Shown piece after piece: positions 1 to 8,851 of a DNA stretch of 64,000 nt. The DNA comes from Desulfobacula toluolica Tol2. Its GTDB lineage: Bacteria > Desulfobacterota > Desulfobacteria > Desulfobacterales > Desulfobacteraceae. The notes under the pieces are model-generated. The model saw only the letters and a program-made list of their open reading frames with translations. It ran no database searches and was not told the origin of the DNA. The first letter of the stretch is position 1, and the number at the start of each line of letters is the position of its first letter. The translations under genes and the position numbers were made by a program. The stretch is from the NCBI RefSeq assembly GCF_000307105.1, contig NC_018645.1, positions 97,001-161,000 on the forward strand, read 5' to 3'.

Positions 1-1301
1 AATGCGGTTTGAGCTGATGTTTTAGGTTGATCCTGTGGCTTTGGTTGATTCAGTGGCTTTGGTTGATTCAGTGGCTTTGGCTGATCAGTCTGAACTTCTA
101 TTTGAACCTTTATCTGATCCTTTGTATGATCTGGAGTTTCCGGTTTTGTTGCCACAGGCAGGGCGTTGCTCATCTCCTTGATCGGGTTGGGTTCAACAGC
201 CCGGCTTACCTGGGTTTTATGGGTATCAATGTCAACAACAGGAGACTGCATGCGGATTATCACCTGTTTGAACCTGGGCCTTTCAAAATTAAAATTTTTG
301 ACGGCACGGTTCCGGGCAAAAATCCCCGTAATCATAAGAACTGCCCTGGGTATGACCGCGTAAAACACGATGCCCATGCACAGGAACGGCCACCATGAGA
401 TAAGATCCTGTGTTGCCAGCACGGAGATTCCGTCCTTTAAAATGATCCTGGAACCATCTATCTGTTCAAGGCTTGGATGGGCAAGTGATGCCGGCATAAA
501 CCAGGACCAGGGCAGGGCAATGAAGGACACCATATCATGGACCCTGCTACTTGTGGTCATGATGGTGGACTGCCATCCAAACGCCATGTCGCTGACAATA
601 ATCCTGAAAAAAGTGCCGGCAAAGGCACCCGTTGAAAACCCAAAGGAAAACACGGATGTCAGAATAAAAAACGGCCAGAAAAAAAGAGGCATGTATTCCC
701 TGTTTTTTGTTCGGATGAGAGATGACGTATATTCCAGGGTATCCAGACTTTTTTTGAAAACAGGCCAGTCTGCTTTTTTCAGGATTTTGGGCAGGACATT
801 AAAAAAAAATGCAGCTATCAGTGTGTGAATGATGGAAGTGTGAAATAGGTTTTCCCTGTTTTTTGTTCCTGCTGCTCTTCTTGCCAGCAGTATCAGGGTG
901 AGAAGAATCAACACCACCTGCAATACGACAAACAAGGCAATAAACACCGCCACATTGATCGGACGGGTCCCGTGGTAGGCCAGGAATGAATAAGCCAGTG
1001 ATATGCCTGCCATGCTCCCGAAGAATATCATGGCATATACCACCCAGGTGTAAAGGGAAGAAAAAAAAGTGCCGGGCAGCAGGGCCAGTCCTTTTTTGTC
1101 TCTATCCTGGAAAAATTCCGCTTTCCTGAAATTCAGCCATGCCAATAGAAGAGCAGTATCGTTTTTGCATCCGGCTTTGCATTGACTGAAAATTTTTCGA
1201 TCTTTCATGGCCCTGGAGGTAATTTCTTCTTTAGATTCAAGGGCATCATCCATGCTGATGAGATAATCCAGATCAATGATATCTTTTAATCGTATGTTCA
1301 T
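1..1301 (-). CDS. DUF2868-type integral membrane protein (C-terminus cut by window edge)
   Basis: On the minus strand an ATG at 1301 opens a frame of 433 codons that runs off the left edge without a stop. The protein has a soluble N-terminus of about 90 residues, then at least four hydrophobic helices, including one beginning NVAVFIALFVVLQVV. The segment with PWSWFMPASLAHPSLE and the general layout match the DUF2868 family as I remember it. The visible C-terminus is hydrophilic and is made partly from an 18-bp direct repeat near 28-83 that encodes PKPLNQ units. DUF2868 genes often sit beside a DUF3482 GTPase-like gene, which would lie outside this window. It is the last visible gene of the minus-strand envelope run, separated from the others by an IS110 remnant. 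Function is unknown; the family call is from recognition only. Confidence 0.75.
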   Translation of the reverse strand, partial: MNIRLKDIIDLDYLISMDDALESKEEITSRAMKDRKIFSQCKAGCKNDTALLLAWLNFRKAEFFQDRDKKGLALLPGTFFSSLYTWVVYAMIFFGSMAGISLAYSFLAYHGTRPINVAVFIALFVVLQVVLILLTLILLARRAAGTKNRENLFHTSIIHTLIAAFFFNVLPKILKKADWPVFKKSLDTLEYTSSLIRTKNREYMPLFFWPFFILTSVFSFGFSTGAFAGTFFRIIVSDMAFGWQSTIMTTSSRVHDMVSFIALPWSWFMPASLAHPSLEQIDGSRIILKDGISVLATQDLISWWPFLCMGIVFYAVIPRAVLMITGIFARNRAVKNFNFERPRFKQVIIRMQSPVVDIDTHKTQVSRAVEPNPIKEMSNALPVATKPETPDHTKDQIKVQIEVQTDQPKPLNQPKPLNQPKPQDQPKTSAQTA

Positions 1302-1332
1302 GATTTGTTATTAGCAGATCCCGGTATTTTTC

Positions 1333-1500
1333 TCAATTGATCTTGATACATTGTATCTGGGTATTCGTAAGTTTTAGAAACAAAGAAATCAAATTTCGGC
1401 CTGTAACACCGAATAAATCAGATACGATAGAATCAATCTTGATGTTTGCGGTTTCAAACAAGTTATGAACACGCTTTTTTTTGTTGTAAATCAATTTGCC
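1333..1500 (-). pseudogene. IS110-family transposase remnant
   Basis: About 50 residues read on the minus strand resemble the C-terminal part of IS110-family transposases. The pattern ANIKIDSIVSDLFGVTGR corresponds to the family's conserved stretch of the type 'ANIKL-S-SD-FG-SGR'. No start, no N-terminal DEDD catalytic domain and no further C-terminal part is present, so this is a fossil fragment. It lies between the DUF2868 gene and the secreted protein ending at 1508, and the same frame runs into that gene out of register. The upstream gene may have lost its original 3' end when this element arrived or decayed. Confidence 0.6.
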
Positions 1501-1507
1501 ATGGGTA

Positions 1508-2611
1508 TTACTCAAAAATTTGATCGTGAGTGGAATATTGAGTCGCTCTTTCAGGGTCATATCGGCCCTTAAACTCTCTGTCCCTGACCCTTTCTCTATT
1601 AATAATAAACTGAATGGATCTTGACGTGGCTTCACCTGGAAAAAAACCCATCATCAGCTTCATTTCAGAGGGAGAATATCGATAGGGAACATTGTTGATT
1701 CGTATGGTGCCGCCGGCATCAAGAATGTCGTTCACCATTTTCATGATATTCGACTGAAGGCGGAAGGGATCTGTGGTATTGGGATTAATTTCCACTTCCC
1801 ATTCGGTGACACAGGCCTGGGGATTATCTCTAACGATTCTCTGATTATATCTTCTGGTATCCATTACACCTCGGACTGTATTTAGTATTTTGCCGAATAC
1901 CTCAATAAGCTCATATTCATTGGCCTGGTCCAGTCTTATATTTAAATATTTTGCCTGTTTTTGAGCATTTCTCGCAAGAAGGCCATTGCCGTTACCAGAT
2001 CCGCCACTTGCTCTCTTTATGAACTGGGACTGTGCTGTTCCGCTCCAGTTGGTCAACGTCCTGCCAACAACATCGCCAACCTCTTTTTCAACAATGGCAA
2101 CGGCTTCATCAAAGTCTCTTCTTGTTACCTTAAAAGTTTTCAAGACATTTGCACCCAAAGACCTTCCCCCGCTGTCATATCCTTTGCCGTCCAGCATTGC
2201 AGATGCCTTGTAATAACCGTCAGATGTTTTTCTTGTCTTGATTTTCAGCCAGACAATATACACCGCATCCACTGCATACTTTTGGCACATATCTTTTGCC
2301 ACCAGCATGGAATCTTCTATTGTTTTTTCCATGATTCGGTTCAACTCTTTTTCCGACGCATCTTTTGCAAAAGGATCAATAACTTCAAAATCATGACCAA
2401 CCAGTTGATTCTCAATAAACCCTGACATTCTCCGATAGTGCAGTCCTAAATCGATGTCTCTGGTATCAGCATCATTTCCCTGCTCCACATAAAACGGCAA
2501 CACCGCGATTCTGGTTCTTAATTTCGCCTGGACTGATAAGGCACCCAACATAACAAAAACAGCTGTAAGCAGAATGATGAACATGGTTCGTTGCCTTTTT
2601 TCCTTTTCCAT
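1508..2611 (-). CDS. secreted CsgG-like protein of unknown function
   Basis: A 367-residue protein with a strong ribosome-binding site (GGAGG a few bases before ATG 2611). Residues 1-29 form a signal peptide with a hydrophobic core and an SVQA-K cleavage region. The mature start, RTRIAVLPF, is the opening beta strand seen in CsgG/curli-assembly-type and related envelope proteins. A glycine- and serine-rich stretch lies near residues 200-210. No catalytic motif is recognised. It is the most promoter-distal of the uninterrupted envelope genes and follows a lipoprotein gene after a gap of about 100 bp. An IS110 fragment begins immediately after its stop, so the C-terminus may be abnormal. The fold assignment is tentative. 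Confidence 0.6.
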   Translation of the reverse strand: MEKEKRQRTMFIILLTAVFVMLGALSVQAKLRTRIAVLPFYVEQGNDADTRDIDLGLHYRRMSGFIENQLVGHDFEVIDPFAKDASEKELNRIMEKTIEDSMLVAKDMCQKYAVDAVYIVWLKIKTRKTSDGYYKASAMLDGKGYDSGGRSLGANVLKTFKVTRRDFDEAVAIVEKEVGDVVGRTLTNWSGTAQSQFIKRASGGSGNGNGLLARNAQKQAKYLNIRLDQANEYELIEVFGKILNTVRGVMDTRRYNQRIVRDNPQACVTEWEVEINPNTTDPFRLQSNIMKMVNDILDAGGTIRINNVPYRYSPSEMKLMMGFFPGEATSRSIQFIINRERVRDREFKGRYDPERATQYSTHDQIFE

Positions 2612-2709
2612 ACCTTCCTCCGGGTGGTGTTAATTTATAGTTTAATTCATTTTATTTTTCTAAATGCATTATCGAACAAATAAATTTGTTTTCCAAGAAA
2701 CAGTTGTTT

Positions 2710-3891
2710 TCAATCAAACCCCTTATCAGGCAATGTATGATAAGGGGACGTATGCATTTTGTTCGGTATCCTTTGAGGGATATACTCTTTGTTTTTTAAA
2801 ACCAGGGGAATTTCACCGTTAAACCAGGCCCTGGATGTAAACCCGGAAACATAGGTGCCGGAAATGTTTTGAGGCACAAATCCTCCGTTTTTATCCGTTA
2901 GCGGACTCACCCGCCAGACCGCCCGGAGTGCAACTTGTTTCATGGTGGTATAAGGTTTGGACTTGGTTTGTGCCATCAAGAGTACGGAGCCCGGTTTAAA
3001 TTTTTCATTGTCTATTTCAAAAAGATGATTGTTTCTTTGATAAAAATCAATCTGTTTAAAAACAGGGCCGACATCTTCCCGGCTGACCGCACAGGTCATG
3101 CCGTCCATGGAGACAAGTGCCTGCTGCAACTCTTGGATTAAAGCGGTTTTAAACATGGGATTCGTGCTTTTGAAACTGTTTGAACATAACACCACCTGGA
3201 TTTCATCATCAGATGCGATCTGTTTTCCAAAATTAATCCCCCTTTTCAATGCAAATGACAGCTCGGATGCCATGCTGTAACACAATTGCTCCATAGACCC
3301 ATAAGGATTTTCTTTAAGCCCCAAGGGAAGTGGATTGGATTTGGCAGATGTCTTCAAAAGCAGGGTTCCAGGACTGGCTTCATCATAGTTCAGCATTGTC
3401 TGTCCTTTTACACCGGAAAGCTTCCTTGATTCTGCATCTTTTGCAGTGATGGAAACCTTTATCTGTTCAAAAATTTCATCAGGTTCGACATCAACAATAA
3501 AAACAATGAAACCGTCAAGAAAATCAGCATGTGCTGATGGATGCCCGTTTAAAGAAAACGGTTTTGATTCGCGAAGCTCAAACCAGTTCTCCCGTGAAAG
3601 GTTTATTATTTCCCTGTCCGATGCAAGCCGGGTTTCCATTCGCTGAACCATCATTTCATCCAGGCGGGTGTAATTTTTTCCCTCTAATAAAGCCTTTGAA
3701 ACAATTGCAACAGGGGCATTCTGCGAAATTTTTGTTCTGCAATTTGAAACAGTTTCAAGAATAAGCCGGTCTATTTTTTGATCAAATTCAGACTTTAGTT
3801 GGGGCTTGATCACAGGCTGGCTACAACCGGTAAAAATCAACACCAGCAGCAAAAAAAGCGGCATCGCAATATTAATTGTGAATTTTTTCAT
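2710..3891 (-). CDS. lipoprotein, FlgO/CsgG-like
   Basis: A 393-residue protein with a clear lipobox: the hydrophobic N-terminus ends in LIFTGC, giving acylation at Cys23 and an envelope location. Segments such as the one around residues 60-100, with MVQRMETRLASDREIINLSR, resemble FlgO/CsgG-type domains that pair a lipoprotein with a repeated alpha/beta module. No enzymatic motif is seen. The ribosome-binding site is weak. It lies 78 bp downstream of the lytic transglycosylase gene on the same strand and is probably co-transcribed with it. Its exact role is unknown. Confidence 0.6.
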   Translation of the reverse strand: MKKFTINIAMPLFLLLVLIFTGCSQPVIKPQLKSEFDQKIDRLILETVSNCRTKISQNAPVAIVSKALLEGKNYTRLDEMMVQRMETRLASDREIINLSRENWFELRESKPFSLNGHPSAHADFLDGFIVFIVDVEPDEIFEQIKVSITAKDAESRKLSGVKGQTMLNYDEASPGTLLLKTSAKSNPLPLGLKENPYGSMEQLCYSMASELSFALKRGINFGKQIASDDEIQVVLCSNSFKSTNPMFKTALIQELQQALVSMDGMTCAVSREDVGPVFKQIDFYQRNNHLFEIDNEKFKPGSVLLMAQTKSKPYTTMKQVALRAVWRVSPLTDKNGGFVPQNISGTYVSGFTSRAWFNGEIPLVLKNKEYIPQRIPNKMHTSPYHTLPDKGFD

Positions 3892-3969
3892 TCTTATGAA
3901 TTTGACTCCGTATGATTGAGGAACAAAAGTTTACTTATTTTTTGTATGTTACAAGTACAAAAACAAATG

Positions 3970-4833
3970 TCATTTGACAATGATTGTTTGTTTTTCTTCA
4001 AGGATTTTCGCCCAGGTTTGGATTTTTTTTGAATAGGCCCGCTTATCAATAATTCTTTTTGTTCCATTGGAGAAAACAAAAATTTTATTTTTTGGCTTTG
4101 CACCGTTGCCGGGACCTGCATAGTAATATTCAAGCGGATATCGCCATGAAGAAATATCCTGCCTTGCCGCAATTTTCATCTTTTGATCTGTGAGCGCCTT
4201 TTTATACATCCTGTCCAGATACCATGATCCGGCCATGATTGATGCGCCAGGGTCAAACGGGGTGTCTGGAATGTAAATTCCTTGTTTTTCAAGGGCTTTT
4301 TTCGCCATCTTAAACGTTGAATCAATGGTCTGCATCAACCCTTTTGCAGAGGTTGTGCCAGCCTTTGCCAAAGAATCACCGCCTGACTCGGCCATGATCA
4401 CCGCTTGAATGATTGCTTTGGGGATATCAAATATTTGAGCGGCTTTTTCAATGTGAACCTCATACTGATCCAATCGAAGAGAAATTTTTTGGGCCATGGT
4501 TTTGGCAGCCAGGGGATCAACAGGAGCCTGTTTTTCTTCCTCAGCGGAAAAAGGAAGGAAAACCGCTCTTAATTTTTTCCATGGATCGTCATCATCTAAG
4601 ATCAAATCTGAAACCTGGCCTGAAACCGGTTCTGGAATTGATTCTGAAACCGGTTCTGGAATTGATTCTGGAATTGATTCTGAACTCGCCGGTGAAACAG
4701 GTTTTGAGACAGATTCAATATCCCTGGCATGAAATTTTTCCTGTAATTGAAACCAGGGATCTTCATTGGCATATCCTGCACCACAAATGGCAAGAAAAAA
4801 AATAATCAGATAATTTAATACGTTTTTCATCAT
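3970..4833 (-). CDS. lytic transglycosylase (SLT domain)
   Basis: A 287-residue exported protein. Residues 1-22 are a signal peptide. Residues 45-75 are a Ser/Pro/Glu-rich linker built on a 24-bp/12-bp tandem repeat near 4620-4685. The C-terminal half is an SLT goose-lysozyme-like domain with MAESGG (catalytic Glu149) followed by AKGLMQ and the late AGSWYL and YYAGPGNG motifs. The enzyme would cut the MurNAc-GlcNAc bond of peptidoglycan with 1,6-anhydro ring formation. Its ATG overlaps the TGA of the ExbD-like gene, so the two are translationally coupled. This suggests that local wall opening accompanies assembly of the proton-channel complex. Confidence 0.85.
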   Translation of the reverse strand: MMKNVLNYLIIFFLAICGAGYANEDPWFQLQEKFHARDIESVSKPVSPASSESIPESIPEPVSESIPEPVSGQVSDLILDDDDPWKKLRAVFLPFSAEEEKQAPVDPLAAKTMAQKISLRLDQYEVHIEKAAQIFDIPKAIIQAVIMAESGGDSLAKAGTTSAKGLMQTIDSTFKMAKKALEKQGIYIPDTPFDPGASIMAGSWYLDRMYKKALTDQKMKIAARQDISSWRYPLEYYYAGPGNGAKPKNKIFVFSNGTKRIIDKRAYSKKIQTWAKILEEKQTIIVK

Positions 4834-5279
4834 ATTGTCACCGCAAAGGCAATGGAGATATTATGATCGGAAAAGGATTTAAATGTTTCAAGATATTGAG
4901 ACAAAGAAATGCCGTTATCTTTGGTCTTCTTGATGTACAAAACCTTTTGAATTGTTTTGCCTTGTTTTTTTATAACAATTCTTTTGTCCTGTTCCAGCCG
5001 TTTAAGATCTGTCTGCGGGTCATAGATATCTTTTCCAAACCGCAGATAGATTTTTGAGTCCCTGTTTTCAAGGGTTGCCAACCTCTGTTTTGCCACTTTG
5101 GAAAATGTTGATCCGCCCCTCTTTTTCTGATCAGGTGCGGCCTGGGCTGACCCTGGCTGTTCAAGCGACATGAGCAGCATAAAAGAGAACACCATGATCA
5201 GCAAAAAAAGGTAGGCAAACAGATCTTTACCCGGATCACCTGCTGCAAGGGATATGTTGATTGATTGCCGTCGTCTCAT
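4830..5279 (-). CDS. ExbD/TolR-like biopolymer transport protein
   Basis: I place the start at ATG 5279, which overlaps the stop of the ExbB-like gene (ATGA) with AGGAGG upstream, giving 149 residues; a start 27 bp earlier is less likely. The protein has a short basic cytoplasmic tail (MRRRQSINIS), one membrane segment at about residues 19-40 and a C-terminal periplasmic domain. Asp19 at the head of the helix takes the position of the proton-carrying Asp of ExbD/TolR. The periplasmic part is charged and hard to place in a family. With the preceding gene it probably forms an inner-membrane proton-driven motor. Confidence 0.7.
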   Translation of the reverse strand: MRRRQSINISLAAGDPGKDLFAYLFLLIMVFSFMLLMSLEQPGSAQAAPDQKKRGGSTFSKVAKQRLATLENRDSKIYLRFGKDIYDPQTDLKRLEQDKRIVIKKQGKTIQKVLYIKKTKDNGISLSQYLETFKSFSDHNISIAFAVTI

Positions 5280-5851
5280 GATCTGTCTCCTCCAAGTATG
5301 CGACAAATTTTAAGGCTGACCATTGCCTCAAATCGTTTGGCCCGGGTCAGTAAAAACCTTGAGCCGATCAGCGTCAGTACCACCCCGCCAATACCGGCCG
5401 CACCAAGCGAGGTATACAATGCCGTTGAAAGCCCTTTGTTCCAGGACGCGGCAAAAACCAGGGACGCAGCCTTGCCGGTTGCAAGCCCCTGGAACATTTC
5501 GTTAAACGCCCCAATAGACCCGAAAATGGTGCCTGCAAACCCGATCAGGATAAGGGTGCTGATATAGCCTGAAATTGCCTGGAAATGAACCATGATCCGG
5601 CAGTCTATCTCCGCCCAGATCGCATCCACGACAAACGGCACCACCTCTTTTTTTTCGCGTTCTGTCTGCTCAAGCCGGTCAAACAAAGAACCCAGAAAGG
5701 ACAGGGCCTGAATTTCATCGTTGGGTACATGCCGCAAGTAGTCATACAGCACCACAATGCGGCGGATCATTAAAAACAGGTATCCCAGGAACACCATTCC
5801 AAAGAATACTCCGAAATTTTCAAGAAACCATTTTATAAAATCCATGGGCAT
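5276..5851 (-). CDS. MotA/TolQ/ExbB family proton channel subunit
   Basis: A 191-residue protein with three membrane segments (about residues 9-29, 93-115 and 140-160). The middle one, with LIGFAGTIFGSIGAF, and the third, GLSTALYTSLGAAGIGG, carry the small-residue-rich sequence of the MotA/TolQ/ExbB channel family. It would assemble with the ExbD-like product as a proton-driven stator transmitting force to periplasmic partners. The gene is short and lacks the long cytoplasmic tail of ZorA. It follows the single-pass Pro-rich protein by 8 bp and overlaps the ExbD-like gene by 4 bp. Confidence 0.85.
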   Translation of the reverse strand: MPMDFIKWFLENFGVFFGMVFLGYLFLMIRRIVVLYDYLRHVPNDEIQALSFLGSLFDRLEQTEREKKEVVPFVVDAIWAEIDCRIMVHFQAISGYISTLILIGFAGTIFGSIGAFNEMFQGLATGKAASLVFAASWNKGLSTALYTSLGAAGIGGVVLTLIGSRFLLTRAKRFEAMVSLKICRILGGDRS

Positions 5852-5859
5852 ATCCTATT

Positions 5860-7035
5860 CTATAAAAGTCCTGCCTTAACAAGAGCCTCAATATCTTTTT
5901 GACCTTTAAAACAGGCCATGGGATCAATTTTTACTGAGTCTTGCGATTGAAAATCAACGCGTCTGGGAACAAATACACCAAATCTGCCGCCCCCGTCTTT
6001 GTGAACAGCATAGACATCCCCCAATACATCCGCCCTGGACGGATCGGTTGTCAGTGGCAGGCCCTTTTTTTCAAGGCTCCATTCAAATGCCGTCATGGCC
6101 CGGGCATATATGGCGTTTCTGACAAATTCATAGGTATAATAACGGACCTGAACATCATCTTTTTTATTAAACCCTGATTCTTCAAGCGCTTGTCCCCATT
6201 TTTCCCAGGGATTGGCTACCACAAAGCAGGTCGTGGAAAATTCCGACAAGGACGGACCCGCCACTCTTGATCCGTCACCCAGATCCGTATGGGGCATCTT
6301 GTTTTTAAAGGCCACAACCTTCATTTGAAACAAATCATATGCCTTTTCAAGATGCTGAATTCTCAACGGGACCGGTTTTTTATCTTTATCCAGGCTTTGT
6401 CCCTGGGCCTGCCATTGGTTATAGGCATCAAAATATTCTTTGGATGGCAGGGTTAACCGATCTTTTTGTGATCTGTGTTTCATCATCTTGTCATCCAATA
6501 CTGCCTGAGTCTCACCCGAGGCAATCGGCATATCTCTGTTCTCGAGCATCACAGCAAATGCTTTATCTTTAGTTAAAGCGTTTTTATCAGATCCTTTTGA
6601 CTCATTTTGTTTTGCTTTTACTTGTTTTAGTTCTATCTGTTTTGCTTCTACCGGTTTTACAGGTTTTGCCTCTAGAGGCTGTTGCTCAAGAGGTGCCTGT
6701 TTTTCCTGAAGTTGGGCCAAAGGTTTTGGTGTTGCAGAAGGTGTGACTTTATTCATAGGCTTCACCACCGGTTCAGGCTCCGACACAGGTTCAGACAAAG
6801 GCCCGGGTTGTTTAACGGGTTTGGTTATTGTAACAGGCTCTGACTCTGATTTTGAGTCCGGCAGGGGTTGCGGCTTTGAAGGTTCAAACACATGCTCAAT
6901 CGTAACAAGCACCTGATCTGCAGACCTTCCCATTTTATAAACAATGGACACACCTGTCAGCAGTACAAGAAAGACAAAAAGAGCAATCCTTGTGACTTTC
7001 AGCCTTCCTGTATTATGCTTAAACAGCGCCGTCAT
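5860..7035 (-). CDS. single-pass, Pro/Lys-rich periplasmic protein (TonB-like architecture)
   Basis: A 391-residue protein with a short cytoplasmic N-terminus, one membrane helix near residues 15-34, then a long low-complexity region (about 50-165) rich in Pro, Glu, Lys and Val with repeated SEPV and KPVEAK-type units. The C-terminal 200 residues form a folded domain I do not recognise (YYTYEFVRNAIYARAMTAFEW and PRRVDF are distinctive). Anchor, extended periplasm-spanning linker and terminal domain is the plan of TonB, and the ExbB/ExbD pair follows directly, but no TonB C-terminal domain is evident. The start lies inside the end of the preceding gene (17-bp overlap). Confidence 0.6.
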   Translation of the reverse strand: MTALFKHNTGRLKVTRIALFVFLVLLTGVSIVYKMGRSADQVLVTIEHVFEPSKPQPLPDSKSESEPVTITKPVKQPGPLSEPVSEPEPVVKPMNKVTPSATPKPLAQLQEKQAPLEQQPLEAKPVKPVEAKQIELKQVKAKQNESKGSDKNALTKDKAFAVMLENRDMPIASGETQAVLDDKMMKHRSQKDRLTLPSKEYFDAYNQWQAQGQSLDKDKKPVPLRIQHLEKAYDLFQMKVVAFKNKMPHTDLGDGSRVAGPSLSEFSTTCFVVANPWEKWGQALEESGFNKKDDVQVRYYTYEFVRNAIYARAMTAFEWSLEKKGLPLTTDPSRADVLGDVYAVHKDGGGRFGVFVPRRVDFQSQDSVKIDPMACFKGQKDIEALVKAGLL

Positions 7036-7753
7036 TGCTGATTGCCTTTGTTATGCTTCGATCAATGACAGGGTCTTCTGGCTCCAGACCTTTTTCCTGC
7101 CACATATCTGTTTGTTTTTTAATTCTTTGCGCAAGCAGGGGCCATGCTGCTGCAAGTTTGTCTTGTTTTTCAAGATAGGCTTTATAGGATTCTGAGGTTT
7201 GAAAATAATATTGGATTCGGTCCGTATTTTTCGCGTTCATGGAAGATGGGTTCAGATCATACAGGGACAGGTGTTCGCAAGAATCAAGGCTGCTTTGAAT
7301 AAGGTCTTTATATGTATCAATTTCATCCTTGATATTGGTTTGCATCATCTTATATTTTTCATTTACAAACCCGGTTCTGTTAAAATCAGACGGGTTACCT
7401 GTTTTTCCTGCTGCATGTTTTTCAGGCAGTCCTTTGAACACCTCGTTTTTTTTTGCAAAAGCAAGATCCTGCTCATACTCGGCATAAGTTGCAAGTTTTG
7501 TTCCGTACAACACAAGTTTCTTTAAATTTGAAAAATATTCGTAAAAATAGATTTTCTGCTGAGTGGATGCCATGGACTGAGGATTAAATTTTTTTATGAT
7601 CTGTTCGGACATCTGTTGAGTTTCCTGTGCAAGATCCTGTTGCGAGGTTTCAGTATACGCTTTGAACAGCGACTGACCAAAGCTGTTGGCTGACACCAGA
7701 ACTGTCAGGCTGATGATATGGACCATAATTGTCATAACATTATTTTTTTTCAT
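7019..7753 (-). CDS. secreted protein of unknown function
   Basis: A 244-residue product with an excellent ribosome-binding site (AAGGAGG, six bases before ATG 7753). Residues 1-26 are a signal peptide ending near SANSFGQ. The mature protein is predicted mostly helical and rich in Gln, Lys and Tyr, with no cysteine pair or catalytic motif that I recognise. It overlaps the Pro-rich single-pass gene by 17 bp and follows the coiled-coil protein by about 15 bp, so all three belong to one operon. It is likely a periplasmic structural partner. Confidence 0.55.
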   Translation of the reverse strand: MKKNNVMTIMVHIISLTVLVSANSFGQSLFKAYTETSQQDLAQETQQMSEQIIKKFNPQSMASTQQKIYFYEYFSNLKKLVLYGTKLATYAEYEQDLAFAKKNEVFKGLPEKHAAGKTGNPSDFNRTGFVNEKYKMMQTNIKDEIDTYKDLIQSSLDSCEHLSLYDLNPSSMNAKNTDRIQYYFQTSESYKAYLEKQDKLAAAWPLLAQRIKKQTDMWQEKGLEPEDPVIDRSITKAISNDGAV

Positions 7754-7768
7754 TTTTTTCCTCCTTTA

Positions 7769-8824
7769 TCACCCTTGGGACCAGGCTGCCCGTTCTTTGC
7801 CAATAAATTCAATCTCTTTTTCATAACTGATGGCACCTCCCGTGGTCACATTATCATCATCAACGGTTTTGATTCCGTCCAGCCCCTCCAGCACATCATT
7901 GACCATGTCGTTTAACACCCCGTCCAGTTTGTCCGTGGAAGCAGAAACAATATCAAGTGTATTGGAAAGCTCTTTAAGATTTGAAAATCCTATACTTGAA
8001 AGAGAATCGGCAAAACCCGTGCCCCCGGTTTCTGCAACAGGAATAATTTTATTAAATGCATAATTTAAATTGGAAATCACATTGATAAATTTTTGGGGAA
8101 TATTTTCCCCGTGTTCCCGGATTTTTTCACGGGTTTTTTCAGACAACCTCTGATTCATGGCAGCAATCTTCAGCCTTGATTCATACAGAACTCTTCTTTG
8201 CTTAATCTGCCTGATCCGGTTTTTAACCCGGTTGTATTTGGCCAGCAACCGTTTTTTCATCATTGGATCATCCGCTGTTCTGATCCGGTCAAGAAGATTT
8301 TCTGCAGTCGCAGCGGCCTGGTTAAAGCGTGCAAGTTCTGTTTTTTTATAATTTTTAATGTTCAGTTCATGGTTGTCGTTGATGGACCGGGTGGCCTGGG
8401 TATCGACGATGGACTCTGCAATGGCACTGTCAAATGACTCCAGGGACAAGAGAAGTGGATCAATGTTTTGATCACACACATCTTTGAGTTTCCCGACTTC
8501 CAGAATAATCCGGGCATTTATATTGGCCCTCCTTGTTTTTCCCTCTGGATCATCTTTTGACAGCATACCGGCTTTTTCAAGTCTTTCCCGGGTATCCAGC
8601 AATTTTTGAAGTTCACCGGTCCGGACGGCAAACTCGGAAAACATTGTCCGGGAAGATTCTTTTAAAAGAGACCCGCTGCTCTCAATCCTGTCCCGTGACT
8701 GTTTTGCAATCTGAACAGCCCTGTCAGCCGCCTTAACATCGGCATTGCCGATCAACTGGGCCAACGTCAATATTATGGCAACAAGGAAAATAAATACTGC
8801 ATTTAACACTCTGTGTGATATCAT
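7769..8824 (-). CDS. exported coiled-coil protein
   Basis: I choose ATG 8824 because GGAG lies six bases upstream; a TTG six codons earlier is possible. The 351-residue product has a hydrophobic N-terminal segment (signal peptide or anchor, about residues 7-28) and then long heptad-like helices through about residue 240 (for example EKTREKIREHGEN). The C-terminal 100 residues carry a serine/aspartate-rich region with repeated Leu-Asp pairs. No enzymatic feature is seen. Its size and helix content would suit a periplasmic spacer or a methyl-accepting-like scaffold, but it has no signalling domain. It sits between a lipoprotein gene and a secreted-protein gene in the same operon. Confidence 0.55.
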   Translation of the reverse strand: MISHRVLNAVFIFLVAIILTLAQLIGNADVKAADRAVQIAKQSRDRIESSGSLLKESSRTMFSEFAVRTGELQKLLDTRERLEKAGMLSKDDPEGKTRRANINARIILEVGKLKDVCDQNIDPLLLSLESFDSAIAESIVDTQATRSINDNHELNIKNYKKTELARFNQAAATAENLLDRIRTADDPMMKKRLLAKYNRVKNRIRQIKQRRVLYESRLKIAAMNQRLSEKTREKIREHGENIPQKFINVISNLNYAFNKIIPVAETGGTGFADSLSSIGFSNLKELSNTLDIVSASTDKLDGVLNDMVNDVLEGLDGIKTVDDDNVTTGGAISYEKEIEFIGKERAAWSQG

Positions 8825-8851
8825 CACGCTCTCCTTTCGCAAACGCTAAGA

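Noticed and set aside
370-828. Plus-strand open frame of 152 codons
   Set aside because: It is antisense to the DUF2868 membrane protein, whose minus-strand frame is open over the whole 1-1301 interval.
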